Positions 1 through 5,442 of a DNA stretch of 5,935 bases are shown here, one piece after another. This stretch comes from Anaerolineae bacterium (lineage in GTDB: Bacteria > Chloroflexota > Anaerolineae > Aggregatilineales > Aggregatilineaceae), in NCBI GenBank assembly GCA_018056405.1, contig JAGPFT010000207.1, positions 1 through 5,935 on the forward strand. Reading direction: 5' to 3'. Below the pieces are notes generated by a model, which worked only from the letters and a program-made list of their open reading frames with translations, was not told where the DNA came from and did no database searches. Made by a program: the position numbers and the translations under genes. The first letter of the stretch is position 1. Each line of letters begins with the position of its first letter.

Positions 1-652
1 TCCCCTCGTTGTGAGCGGTCTGCAACGCGCCACGCCGCGCCTGCCGGATGTGCACGTGGGCGACATGCTCCAGCAGCGGCGCGACCTCGCGGCTGACGAT
101 TCCCTGGTAGAGAAAATGCGCGTAGTCCAGCGTCACGCTAAGGCCAGGCACCGCCTCCAGCAGCAGCAGCGCTTGCTCCGGTCGCTGCGCCACCGAGTCC
201 ATATGCGGCTCGAACGAGACGCGCAGATCGGTCTCCTCTACCGTTTGCAGCATCCGCAACAGGGCGGGCACGGCGCGGGCCAGACTGTGATCGGGGCCGT
301 CCGCGTGCACGATCCCCGGCGAGACGGTGATGCCAGGCGTGCCCAGGGCGACGGCGAAGGGGATCAGCCGCTCGAACATGGCAAGCTGCGCCTCGCGTTG
401 GGCGGGATCGGGGGCGTTGGTGTGGGGCAGCATCAGATACAGATCGGTGATCGCCAGATCGAAGCGCCGCAGCAGCGCCAGGATTGCCGCCGCCTCGCCC
501 GCCGGATCAGCTACAGCCCGGTTGAAGTCCAGGTGCGGGCCAGAACCCAGGTCTATCCAGCGAAACCCCAGCCGGGCAATCGTGCCAACGGCTTCGTCCA
601 GCGGCAGGTTGTTGTAAGCCCAGGCGTGACAGGCGATGGGCATGATCTGCAT
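1..652 (-). CDS. Sugar-phosphate isomerase/epimerase-type TIM-barrel protein, C-terminus outside window
   Basis: My own minus-strand translation gives 217 uninterrupted residues running off the left edge. The pattern is that of xylose-isomerase-like (AP endonuclease family 2) barrels: an N-terminal strand with HAWAY and GFRWIDLG (residues 9-36), SFEPH with Glu148, LDYAHF with Asp176 and His179, and HVHIRQA with His201 and Arg203. In D-tagatose 3-epimerase relatives, Glu, Asp, His and a later Glu bind the catalytic divalent metal. Three of these ligands are visible, and the fourth would lie beyond the edge. Members interconvert or cleave sugars, inositols or related polyols in the cytoplasm; the substrate cannot be told here. 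In-frame ATGs lie at 676, 652 and 643, with a stop at 694-692. I chose 652 because a G-rich Shine-Dalgarno-like run precedes it and the 676 start has none. ATG 643 is the next best choice. A TATAAT box lies upstream. Confidence 0.85.
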   Translation of the reverse strand, partial: MQIMPIACHAWAYNNLPLDEAVGTIARLGFRWIDLGSGPHLDFNRAVADPAGEAAAILALLRRFDLAITDLYLMLPHTNAPDPAQREAQLAMFERLIPFAVALGTPGITVSPGIVHADGPDHSLARAVPALLRMLQTVEETDLRVSFEPHMDSVAQRPEQALLLLEAVPGLSVTLDYAHFLYQGIVSREVAPLLEHVAHVHIRQARRGALQTAHNEG

Positions 653-693
653 CCAGCACCCCCCAGGTGTGCGCATCCCGGCGTCTGCCGCTC

Positions 694-719
694 ATTATAT
701 GCGCGACCGTGCCCAGCAA
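694..719 (-). promoter_or_regulatory. Candidate promoter for the TIM-barrel gene
   Basis: On the minus strand a perfect TATAAT -10 hexamer occupies 699-694. A TTGCTG that could serve as a -35 box lies at 719-714, but the spacer is only 14 bp, shorter than the ideal 17. Transcription would begin near 687, leaving a leader of about 35 nt before ATG 652. This argues against the upstream ATG at 676, which would sit only about 10 nt into the transcript with no ribosome binding site. Confidence 0.4.
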
Positions 720-775
720 CCAGCCGCCAGGTGTGTACAAAGGCCGTCAGTGAGTCCTTCGACGTGGGGGTATTG

Positions 776-872
776 ACCTCACCCCCAGCCTCGCTACGCT
801 CGGCTTGCCCCCTCTCCGTCTACGGAGAGGGGGCGGCGAGGCCCGTATCAGCGGGCCGAGCGGGGGTGAGGT
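776..872. repeat. Intergenic palindromic repeat with ACCTCACCCCC/GGGGGTGAGGT ends
   Basis: The outer arms, ACCTCACCCCC (776-786) and GGGGGTGAGGT (862-872), are an 11-bp perfect inverted repeat. Nested inside are GCCTCGC/GCGAGGC (788-794 and 836-842), GCTCGGC/GCCGAGC (798-804 and 855-861) and a 13-bp perfect stem, 807-819 against 822-834, with a 2-nt loop. The whole element can fold into an extended hairpin on either strand. It lies in the gap between the lipoprotein gene and the TIM-barrel gene, so in RNA it may act as a transcription barrier or stabilise the 3' end; there is no U-tract to make it a classical terminator. A diverged relative of its core occurs at 3644-3740. Such CCTCACCCCC-type intergenic repeats are a feature I associate with Chloroflexi genomes, from general knowledge and not from a search. 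Confidence 0.75.
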
Positions 873-925
873 AAACCAGGGCAGAGCAGCATCCCTACCT
901 GACAGGCTCTGCATACCCCAGCCGC

Positions 926-1465
926 TCAGCGCCCGCTGACCTCCACCTCGACCGCGTAGCCCGCCGGAGGACGCGGCAATGCCACCAGGAATGGCTCGAC
1001 CAGCTCATACGGGCAGCCAGGACGCACTTCCAGCGCCAGGTGCAACGTGACCCGGCGCGCGGCGGCGTCTTGTTCCAGCGCGACCAGGTGATGCGCCGCG
1101 TCGCAGCCGGTGACGGCGCTGACCGTCCCGACAACAATCTGCGCGGAGAAGTCGAGGGCGGAGCGCGCCGCCGGACTGGCACACACGCCCGACGCATCTG
1201 CCGCGTCGTAGAAGGCGCGCTGCTCATCCGCCGTCATCCAGACCAGCGTCGCCCCACTCAGGCCATGCAGGTACTCGAAGCACACCCCGTCCAGCAGGCT
1301 GGCGACATCAGCCAGCCCTCCGCTTGACGCCCCCAGTGGCGGAATGGCACTGGGCGGCTGCGCCGTGAAAGTGGGCAACACCGGCGGCTCTCGCCCGGCG
1401 AGCACCGTGCAGCCTGTCAGGGTGAGGGCGATCAGGCATAGGCTGAACAGGGCGCATCGCTGCAT
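926..1465 (-). CDS. Small secreted lipoprotein with four mature cysteines, possibly PrcB-like
   Basis: The protein is 179 aa. Its N-terminus is a lipoprotein signal: a short basic start, a hydrophobic stretch (residues 5-16) and the lipobox LTGC with lipidated Cys19. A proline-rich linker (27-43) follows, then a globular part. It should be exported and anchored to the outer face of the cytoplasmic membrane. The mature part has Cys62, Cys95, Cys121 and Cys151, an even number that would suit two disulfides. The final 70 residues (a DFSAQIVVG strand, then a strand ending VRPGCPY, then FLVALPR and VEVEV) have the rhythm of the PrcB C-terminal domain, a small beta fold in secreted proteins; this is a weak resemblance judged by eye. 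The reading frame stays open upstream to 1570, but the start at 1465 has AGAGGA four bases ahead and gives the signal peptide directly. No catalytic motif is seen. Confidence 0.8.
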   Translation of the reverse strand: MQRCALFSLCLIALTLTGCTVLAGREPPVLPTFTAQPPSAIPPLGASSGGLADVASLLDGVCFEYLHGLSGATLVWMTADEQRAFYDAADASGVCASPAARSALDFSAQIVVGTVSAVTGCDAAHHLVALEQDAAARRVTLHLALEVRPGCPYELVEPFLVALPRPPAGYAVEVEVSGR

Positions 1466-1469
1466 GGGT

Positions 1470-1475
1470 TCCTCT
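1470..1475 (-). promoter_or_regulatory. Ribosome binding site that fixes the lipoprotein start
   Basis: On the minus strand AGAGGA is followed by four bases and then ATG at 1465. This places the start at the signal peptide and not at the longer in-frame ATG at 1570, whose extra 35 residues look non-coding. Confidence 0.6.
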
Positions 1476-1534
1476 GGAGTCTCGCGGGCAGCCGGGCAGT
1501 GGTGTTGTGGTGTTGTTTGCCGCCGTCCGATTCT

Positions 1535-1543
1535 TGCTATAAT
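1535..1543 (+). promoter_or_regulatory. Extended -10 promoter for rsmG
   Basis: TGCTATAAT is a perfect extended -10 (TGn followed by TATAAT). Possible -35 boxes are TTGTTT at 1513-1518 (19-bp spacer) and TTGCCG at 1517-1522 (15-bp spacer); neither is ideal, which is common for extended -10 promoters. The start site would be near 1550, giving a leader of about 64 nt before rsmG. Just upstream, 1501-1516 is an 8-bp tandem repeat, GGTGTTGT twice. The in-frame ATG at 1542 overlaps the -10 box, so it cannot be the translation start from this promoter. Confidence 0.5.
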
Positions 1544-1613
1544 GGCGAAGACGTGCCTTGCGCCTCCCACTCACAGAGACAGCCGTGACTACCCTGCATC
1601 ATGGCGGCAGCCG

Positions 1614-2330
1614 ATGACCGCCAACCAATTGGTACGCAGCAGCCGCGAGCTTCTGGACCTGGAGCTAGGGCGAGACGTACAGCGCGCCTTCAGCCTCTAT
1701 GCCGAGCAGCTTCTCGCCTGGAACGAGCGCGTGAATCTCACGGCAATCACCGATCCCGAAGCCATCGTCACCCGCCACTTCCTCGATTCGCTGTCGGTCA
1801 AAATGGCCATCACCTTCACAGCGGGGATGCGCGTCGTGGACGTGGGCACCGGAGCGGGCTTTCCCGGTCTGCCGCTGCGCCTGGTCTTTCCGCAGATCGA
1901 ACTCACGTTGCTCGAAGCGACAGCCAAAAAGACCGCATTCCTGCAGCACGTCACAGAATTGCTCGGCCTGACCAACGTGCGTATCCTCACGGCCCGCGCC
2001 GAAGATGCCGGCCAGGACCCGGCTACACGCGAGAAGTTCGACCTGGCGCTGGCCCGCGCTGTCGCACCGCTGCCCGTGCTGGCCGAGTACCTGCTGCCAT
2101 TGTGCCGAGTCGGGGGGCGCTGCGTGGCGCTCAAGGGTGAGCACGCCGCCGCCGAAGTCCAGGCCGCCCAGCACGCGCTGCGCATCCTGGGGGGCCGCCT
2201 GGCCAAGATCATCGCCGTTGAGTTGCCCCAGGTCGTCGAGACGCATCACCTGGTCGTCATCGAGAAAATCGCCGCCACACCGCCTCAGTATCCCCGGCGG
2301 CCCGGCATCCCCTCCAAGCGCCCGCTGTAG
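1614..2330 (+). CDS. rsmG: 16S rRNA (guanine(527)-N7)-methyltransferase RsmG (GidB)
   Basis: The product transfers a methyl group from S-adenosylmethionine to N7 of G527 in the 530 loop of 16S rRNA; loss of this activity is known to give low-level streptomycin resistance. The 238 aa match the usual length of the family (about 207-240). All family landmarks are in order: the N-terminal helix LLAWNERVNLTAITDP (33-48) and HFLDSLS (55-61), the SAM-binding loop VVDVGTGAGFPGLPLRL (74-90), LLEATAKKTAFL (99-110), the ARAVAPL segment (147-153), VALKG, and the C-terminal PRRPGIPSKRPL. I chose ATG 1614 because it gives the usual short N-terminus. The frame is open further upstream, but those ATGs lie at or before the promoter. 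The ribosome binding site is weak (GGCGGC), and the ATG overlaps the stop of an 11-codon leader frame. It is transcribed alone and converges on recF with no gap. Confidence 0.96.
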   Translation: MTANQLVRSSRELLDLELGRDVQRAFSLYAEQLLAWNERVNLTAITDPEAIVTRHFLDSLSVKMAITFTAGMRVVDVGTGAGFPGLPLRLVFPQIELTLLEATAKKTAFLQHVTELLGLTNVRILTARAEDAGQDPATREKFDLALARAVAPLPVLAEYLLPLCRVGGRCVALKGEHAAAEVQAAQHALRILGGRLAKIIAVELPQVVETHHLVVIEKIAATPPQYPRRPGIPSKRPL

Positions 2331-3551
2331 TCAGCGCGCCGGGCCGGAGATGGCGACGATCTGCCCCTGGTGAATGTGCCAGCGCGCCGCTTTGCGCAAG
2401 AAATCCTCGGTGAAGATGTCCGGCTCGGTGGTCGTCAGCAATACCTGCGACACGCCGCTGATGCGGCTGAGCAGGTAGGCGCGGCGGTTGCTGTCTAGCT
2501 CGGCGACCACCTCATCCAACAGCAGGATCGGCCACTCGCCCAGGGTATCGCGCATCCAGGTGAGTTCGGCCAGCTTGAGGGCCATGACCGCCGTGCGCGC
2601 CTGCCCGCGCGAGCCGAATAACCCCAGGTCGCGCCCGTTGACAAGCAGGCGTAGCTCGTCGCGCTGCGGGCCGCTCAGCGTCATGCCGCGCGCGATCTCT
2701 TCGCCGCGCATCTGGACCAACCGCTGACCGTACTGCCGGGCGATCTCGGCGGCGCTGATCTGCCGGTTGAGGTCGAGGCCAGGCACGTCGAACGAAAGCT
2801 GGCCGGAGTTGTTCGGCGTGGCCAGGAAGCCCGGCTGGTAGCGTAGTTCCAGGTCTTCGACGCCCCCGGAGAGATCGGCGTGAACACGCCGCGCCTTGAT
2901 CTCCAGCTCGCGCAGCAACCGCTGTCGCCCGGCAACGATCACCCCGCCGGACGCCGTGATCTGCTCGTCCCAAAAGTCCAACTCGTCCGGCCTGGACTCG
3001 CCATCGGCGATGCGCTTGAGCAGGGCGTTGCGCTGGCCGAGCACCTTCTCAAATTGGGTGAGCGCCTGGCAGTAGGCGGCGTCGGTCTGGCACAGAGTCA
3101 CGTTGAGATAGCGGCGGCGTTCGGGGGGCGGCCCTTCGATCAGCGCCAGGTCTTGCGGCAGGAACATGACCACGTTGACCTGTCCGATCAGGTCCATCAC
3201 CCGCCGCGTCACGCCGTTGACGCGAATCTCTTTGTTCAGGCGCGCGCCGTTGGCGCTTTCCGGGGCATAGGTGAGCGTGATCTCTACGCGGTTGTACAGC
3301 CCGCTGGCCAGAGCGACCTGCGCGCTCACTTTGGCGAAGGGCAGCACATCCTGCTCCGCGCCCCAGTTGATCAGTTGGCGGTCGGTCGTCGTATAGGGCG
3401 AGCGCGCCGTCGCCAGGTAGTAGATCGCCTCCAGCAGGCTGGTCTTGCCCTGGGCATTGGCCCCGTGCAGCAGAATCGGCCCATCGGGCAGGGTAACTTC
3501 CAGGCGCGCGTAGTTGCGGAAGTTTTGGAGGGAGAGATGCTCAAGACGCAT
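2331..3551 (-). CDS. recF: DNA replication and repair protein RecF
   Basis: RecF is an SMC/ABC-type ATPase that, with RecO and RecR, loads RecA at gapped or stalled-fork DNA. The 406 aa are somewhat longer than the 357-370 aa of E. coli and B. subtilis RecF. N-terminal LSLQNFRNY (6-14) leads to the Walker A loop, G30 through GKTS (35-38). The RecF motif PPPERRRYLN (141-150) is followed by QFEKVLGQRNALLK (166-179). The LSGPQRDEL segment (292-300), the ABC signature region FGSRGQART (312-320) and Walker B PILLLDEVVAELD (341-353), with Asp346 and Glu347, complete the ATPase. Nothing essential is missing. Start ATG 3551 gives the canonical MRLEHLSLQNF terminus; the ribosome binding site is poor (AGGGAG about 13 nt upstream). 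It is not next to dnaA, dnaN or gyrB here, unlike the classic oriC arrangement. A TATACT at 3596-3591 may be its -10. Confidence 0.97.
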   Translation of the reverse strand: MRLEHLSLQNFRNYARLEVTLPDGPILLHGANAQGKTSLLEAIYYLATARSPYTTTDRQLINWGAEQDVLPFAKVSAQVALASGLYNRVEITLTYAPESANGARLNKEIRVNGVTRRVMDLIGQVNVVMFLPQDLALIEGPPPERRRYLNVTLCQTDAAYCQALTQFEKVLGQRNALLKRIADGESRPDELDFWDEQITASGGVIVAGRQRLLRELEIKARRVHADLSGGVEDLELRYQPGFLATPNNSGQLSFDVPGLDLNRQISAAEIARQYGQRLVQMRGEEIARGMTLSGPQRDELRLLVNGRDLGLFGSRGQARTAVMALKLAELTWMRDTLGEWPILLLDEVVAELDSNRRAYLLSRISGVSQVLLTTTEPDIFTEDFLRKAARWHIHQGQIVAISGPAR

Positions 3552-3590
3552 GACTGGCGAATGGCTCCCTGTGTGCGGATCACCGCCCCA

Positions 3591-3596
3591 AGTATA
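3591..3596 (-). promoter_or_regulatory. Possible -10 box for recF
   Basis: TATACT (5 of 6 to TATAAT) lies on the minus strand about 40 bp before the recF ATG. I see no good -35 at the right distance; the sequence there is very GC-rich, so the call is weak. It lies between the gene and the miniature element that begins at 3625. Confidence 0.25.
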
Positions 3597-3624
3597 CCGC
3601 CGCTGCGGGCCGCGTCCCAGGGGG

Positions 3625-3778
3625 ACTCAGAGACCATATCGAAACCTCACCGACTGGTTTCCCTCTCATGCTTGGAGAGGGGGATCATTTTGCGGTTGAG
3701 TCCCCTTTCCGCGTATGAAGAGGGGGCATGGGGATGAGGTAACCTCACAGATCAGGATTTCCCAAATGGTCTCTCAGT
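3625..3778. mobile_element. MITE-like element, 154 bp, with 15-bp terminal inverted repeats
   Basis: The left end, ACTCAGAGACCATAT (3625-3639), and the reverse complement of the right end (3764-3778) agree at 13 of 15 positions, including AGAGACCAT without mismatch. Inside are a CCTCACC/GATGAGG pair near 3644-3740, a CCCTCTC/GAGAGGG hairpin (3661-3667 and 3675-3681), a second C-rich/G-rich pair (CCCCTT at 3702-3707, AAGAGGGG at 3718-3725) and TGAGGT-A-ACCTCA (3735-3747). No reading frame inside looks real. The termini and nested palindromes are those of a non-autonomous miniature inverted-repeat element. I cannot see a clear target-site duplication (only GG on each side) and no transposase is present. 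It sits between the membrane-protein gene and recF, where it may stop transcription or carry promoter signals. Confidence 0.55.
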
Positions 3779-3803
3779 GGATGAATGCCACCAGCCAAGC
3801 ATA

Positions 3804-4277
3804 TTACGGTGCTGAAGCGCTCCGGGATTGATGGATACCCAGGTACTGTGCCTTGAGGGCTGCATAAGCCTCTATTAGTCTGTGGATCTCGTCCAACTCG
3901 CCATGCACTGCAGCGGAGACAAACGGTGAACCGTTTACGGTCACCACGATGATGTTCTCAACCCAGAACCACCAGACCAGAACTTCCGCAATAGCAAAAC
4001 CCCACAGTAACCACTTGTCATTGTTGCCTACGGCCAGCCCTACCACCAATAGAACAAGAAAAACGAGGAAACCTCCTGGGATACGCCGTCGAACTACACT
4101 GATCGACGAGACATGCTCAACCGGCGCTAAACCACTATGCCGAGCGAATCGCGTGAAAAGTAACTGTCTCAGCAGAGACGGTACATAATCAAAACGAAGA
4201 TTCAGATTCGTGAGCGTAATGCCCGCAGCACTAGCCAGTACTTGTTCTCCCTGCATCAACCGGACGCCCTTGGTCAT
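3804..4277 (-). CDS. Small two-helix membrane protein of unknown function (DUF6232/PH-like)
   Basis: The product is 157 aa. An N-terminal soluble part (1-66) contains a G-I-T-L-T-N segment near 19-24 like the start of bacterial PH-type folds. Two hydrophobic helices follow, about 69-84 (GGFLVFLVLLVVGLAVG) and 88-106 (WLLWGFAIAEVLVWWFW). A short strand, NIIVVTVNGSPF (108-119), and a C-terminal helix with an acidic start (126-145) come after. An HVSSISVVRRR stretch before the first helix and the helix after the NGSPF turn recall small DUF6232-type membrane proteins; this is resemblance by eye, and function is unknown. The start at 4277 is well supported by AGGAGG four bases ahead, although the frame is open to 4379. 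Base composition is near 50% G+C, clearly below the neighbours, so the gene may have been acquired by transfer. Confidence 0.75.
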   Translation of the reverse strand: MTKGVRLMQGEQVLASAAGITLTNLNLRFDYVPSLLRQLLFTRFARHSGLAPVEHVSSISVVRRRIPGGFLVFLVLLVVGLAVGNNDKWLLWGFAIAEVLVWWFWVENIIVVTVNGSPFVSAAVHGELDEIHRLIEAYAALKAQYLGIHQSRSASAP

Positions 4278-4281
4278 GTCG

Positions 4282-4287
4282 CCTCCT
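4282..4287 (-). promoter_or_regulatory. Strong ribosome binding site for the membrane-protein gene
   Basis: A perfect AGGAGG on the minus strand, four bases before ATG 4277, is the best Shine-Dalgarno sequence in the window. It decides the start of the 157-aa protein against the longer frame from 4379. Confidence 0.75.
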
Positions 4288-4396
4288 ATTTGAAGACAGT
4301 GCCTGTGGATGACAGCTCGCTGAGTAGAAAATACTGGAATGCCTCGATACGAGAGTTGCCAGACTGTTAATGATACCATACAAGATGCTGGCTAGA

Positions 4397-4454
4397 AAGC
4401 CAACCAGCCAACCGCTGTCTGGAAAGTTCATGAACAACCTGTTAGGGTTGGCTT
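4397..4454. repeat. Inverted repeat enclosing a 10-bp palindrome
   Basis: AAGCCAACC (4397-4405) and GGTTGGCTT (4446-4454) are a perfect 9-bp inverted repeat 40 bp apart. Between them lies the perfect palindrome GTTCATGAAC (4426-4435), which has the shape of a dimeric repressor site. The region is upstream of the membrane-protein gene and downstream of the cysteine-cluster gene. Regulation, a mobile-element relic or chance are all possible. Confidence 0.35.
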
Positions 4455-4536
4455 ACTTGGCCACTGGGAGTACCGACATCCCCCAACCGTCAGGGGAACA
4501 TTAGGGGGCGAATCCTTGCGTGACGAGTCTCCACCG

Positions 4537-4554
4537 AAAAGGGTATACGACCCT
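4537..4554 (-). terminator. Weak intrinsic terminator after the cysteine-cluster gene
   Basis: On the minus strand AGGGT (4554-4550), a CGTAT loop and ACCCT (4544-4540) form a 5-bp stem followed by TTT and C. It begins in the stop codon of the 4554-5357 gene. Position and U-run are right for a terminator, but the stem is short. Confidence 0.35.
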
Positions 4555-5357
4555 CACACATCCAGCAGCAGCGGGACGCCCAGGCAGTACGCGACATACA
4601 GCGCGTAGAAGAACGCCTTGAGCGCGCCAATCGTCGCCTCGTCGCGCGGATCAGGCGTGTGTAGGAAGGGGAAGTGCGCGTCAATCCACGCCTGCGACGG
4701 CGGCTCGGCAAGCTGCATCATGACCTCCGCCTCCAGGTCGGGCGGCACCGCGCCGAAGAACTGGAGCAGCAGCGAGCCGTGCGCCGGATAGATGGGGCCG
4801 GAGAGGAAGAGCATCTCGAAAACCTGGTCGCCGCTGACGGTCAGCGCGCCCAGGTCGCGGACGGGAGCCTGCGTGCTCGCCAGGAAGACGCCCGGCTGAG
4901 CGCGCAGCGCCGCCCCCCGCTCGCCGCTGTAGCCCAAGTCGCGCAGCGCCCGCTCCAACAGCATGAAGATCAGCGGGTGCTCACTGTCTGGAAGCTGCTC
5001 CAGCAGCCAGCGCTCGCCCGCCTGCGAGAGCGGGTAGTTGATCGCGCCCGTGCAGCCGAACGCCCGCCGCCCTACGTTGGCCGGGCATGGGGCGCATTCC
5101 GGTTCCCAGGGGACGAGTTCCTGCGCGGCATCAAGCAAGTCCTGCACGACGATCAGCTCTGTATCCTCCGAGCCGTCCGGCAGGCGGCGCACCATCTCAA
5201 AGGCCATCTGTTGGGGCGGGCGCAGGTCGCCCTGGTCGCGGTAAAGCTGGATGATCTTCTCGGCCCGGTCGCGCCCTTTCAGGCGGCCCATCAGGCCCTC
5301 AACAGTCAGAGCGCGCTTGGGCGCGCAGTCCAGATCAACGATATAGTCAATGCCCAT
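4554..5357 (-). CDS. Protein of unknown function with a C-x2-C-x10-C cysteine cluster
   Basis: This is a soluble-looking protein of 267 aa with no signal peptide. The N-terminus, MGIDYIVDLDC, carries Cys11. An alpha-helical region with GRDRAEKIIQLYRDQGD (28-44) and FEMVRRLPDGSEDTE (53-67) follows. Next comes PECAPCPANVGRRAFGCTGAINYPLS, with Cys88, Cys91 and Cys102. Later there are SGDQVFEMLFLSGPIYPAHG and LLLQFFGAVPP, and the C-terminus is hydrophobic. The four cysteines could bind zinc or an iron-sulfur cluster, but that is inference from spacing only; I know no characterised member. ATG 5357 is preferred to the in-frame ATG at 5390, because the latter falls next to the loop of a terminator-like hairpin and its extra 11 residues look non-coding. 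The gene is very GC-rich, like recF and unlike the island beside it. Neither neighbour suggests its role. Confidence 0.8.
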   Translation of the reverse strand: MGIDYIVDLDCAPKRALTVEGLMGRLKGRDRAEKIIQLYRDQGDLRPPQQMAFEMVRRLPDGSEDTELIVVQDLLDAAQELVPWEPECAPCPANVGRRAFGCTGAINYPLSQAGERWLLEQLPDSEHPLIFMLLERALRDLGYSGERGAALRAQPGVFLASTQAPVRDLGALTVSGDQVFEMLFLSGPIYPAHGSLLLQFFGAVPPDLEAEVMMQLAEPPSQAWIDAHFPFLHTPDPRDEATIGALKAFFYALYVAYCLGVPLLLDV

Positions 5358-5370
5358 CGCGCCGTTTCTC

Positions 5371-5411
5371 TCAAAACAGCCGCCCCACATCCATGCCAGA
5401 CGCGGGGCGGC
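5371..5411 (-). terminator. Terminator-like hairpin downstream of the SH3-repeat gene
   Basis: On the minus strand GCCGCCCC (5411-5404) pairs with GGGGCGGC (5386-5379) across a 17-nt loop, and TGTTTTGA follows. The GC-rich 8-bp stem and short T-run fit an intrinsic terminator for the gene ending at 5443. The large loop and interrupted T-run lower confidence. It also makes a start at 5390 for the next gene unlikely. Confidence 0.45.
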
Positions 5412-5442
5412 AGCCGTCAGCGTATATGGTGGAGCGATGCCG

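Larger units (their letters stand above)
4278..4553. other. Low-GC intergenic stretch with no confident gene
   Basis: These 276 bases hold the inverted repeat at 4397-4454, the ribosome binding site at 4282-4287 and a weak hairpin just after the stop of the cysteine-cluster gene. A minus-strand frame from ATG 4431 to 4231 begins with a strongly hydrophobic segment (WLVGFLASILYGIINSLATL) and then turns into low-quality sequence overlapping the membrane-protein start. It could be the decayed N-terminus of a membrane-anchored protein, or chance. A promoter for the 4277 gene should lie here: TTGGCT, 17 bp, TATGGT on the minus strand is a possible but poor match. Confidence 0.4.

Noticed and set aside
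507..740. 77-codon minus-strand frame before the TIM-barrel gene
   Set aside because: It overlaps the barrel gene in another frame and has no protein-like features.
777..872. CRISPR-like repeat
   Set aside because: There are nested palindromes but no regularly spaced direct repeats and no cas genes.
11..874. 287-codon plus-strand frame opposite the TIM-barrel gene
   Set aside because: It is antisense to a recognisable barrel with metal ligands, is rich in Arg, Gln, Gly and His with no motif, and runs into the palindromic repeat.
1344..1613. N-terminal extension of rsmG back to 1344 or 1542
   Set aside because: The extra residues do not resemble RsmG, overlap the divergent lipoprotein gene and lie at or before the -10 box.
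1665..2249. 194-codon minus-strand frame inside rsmG
   Set aside because: It is antisense to a textbook RsmG, with low-complexity Gly/Gln/Arg composition.
2880..3737. 285-codon plus-strand frame opposite recF
   Set aside because: It is a GC-rich shadow of recF codons, and its end crosses the miniature element. No domain is visible.
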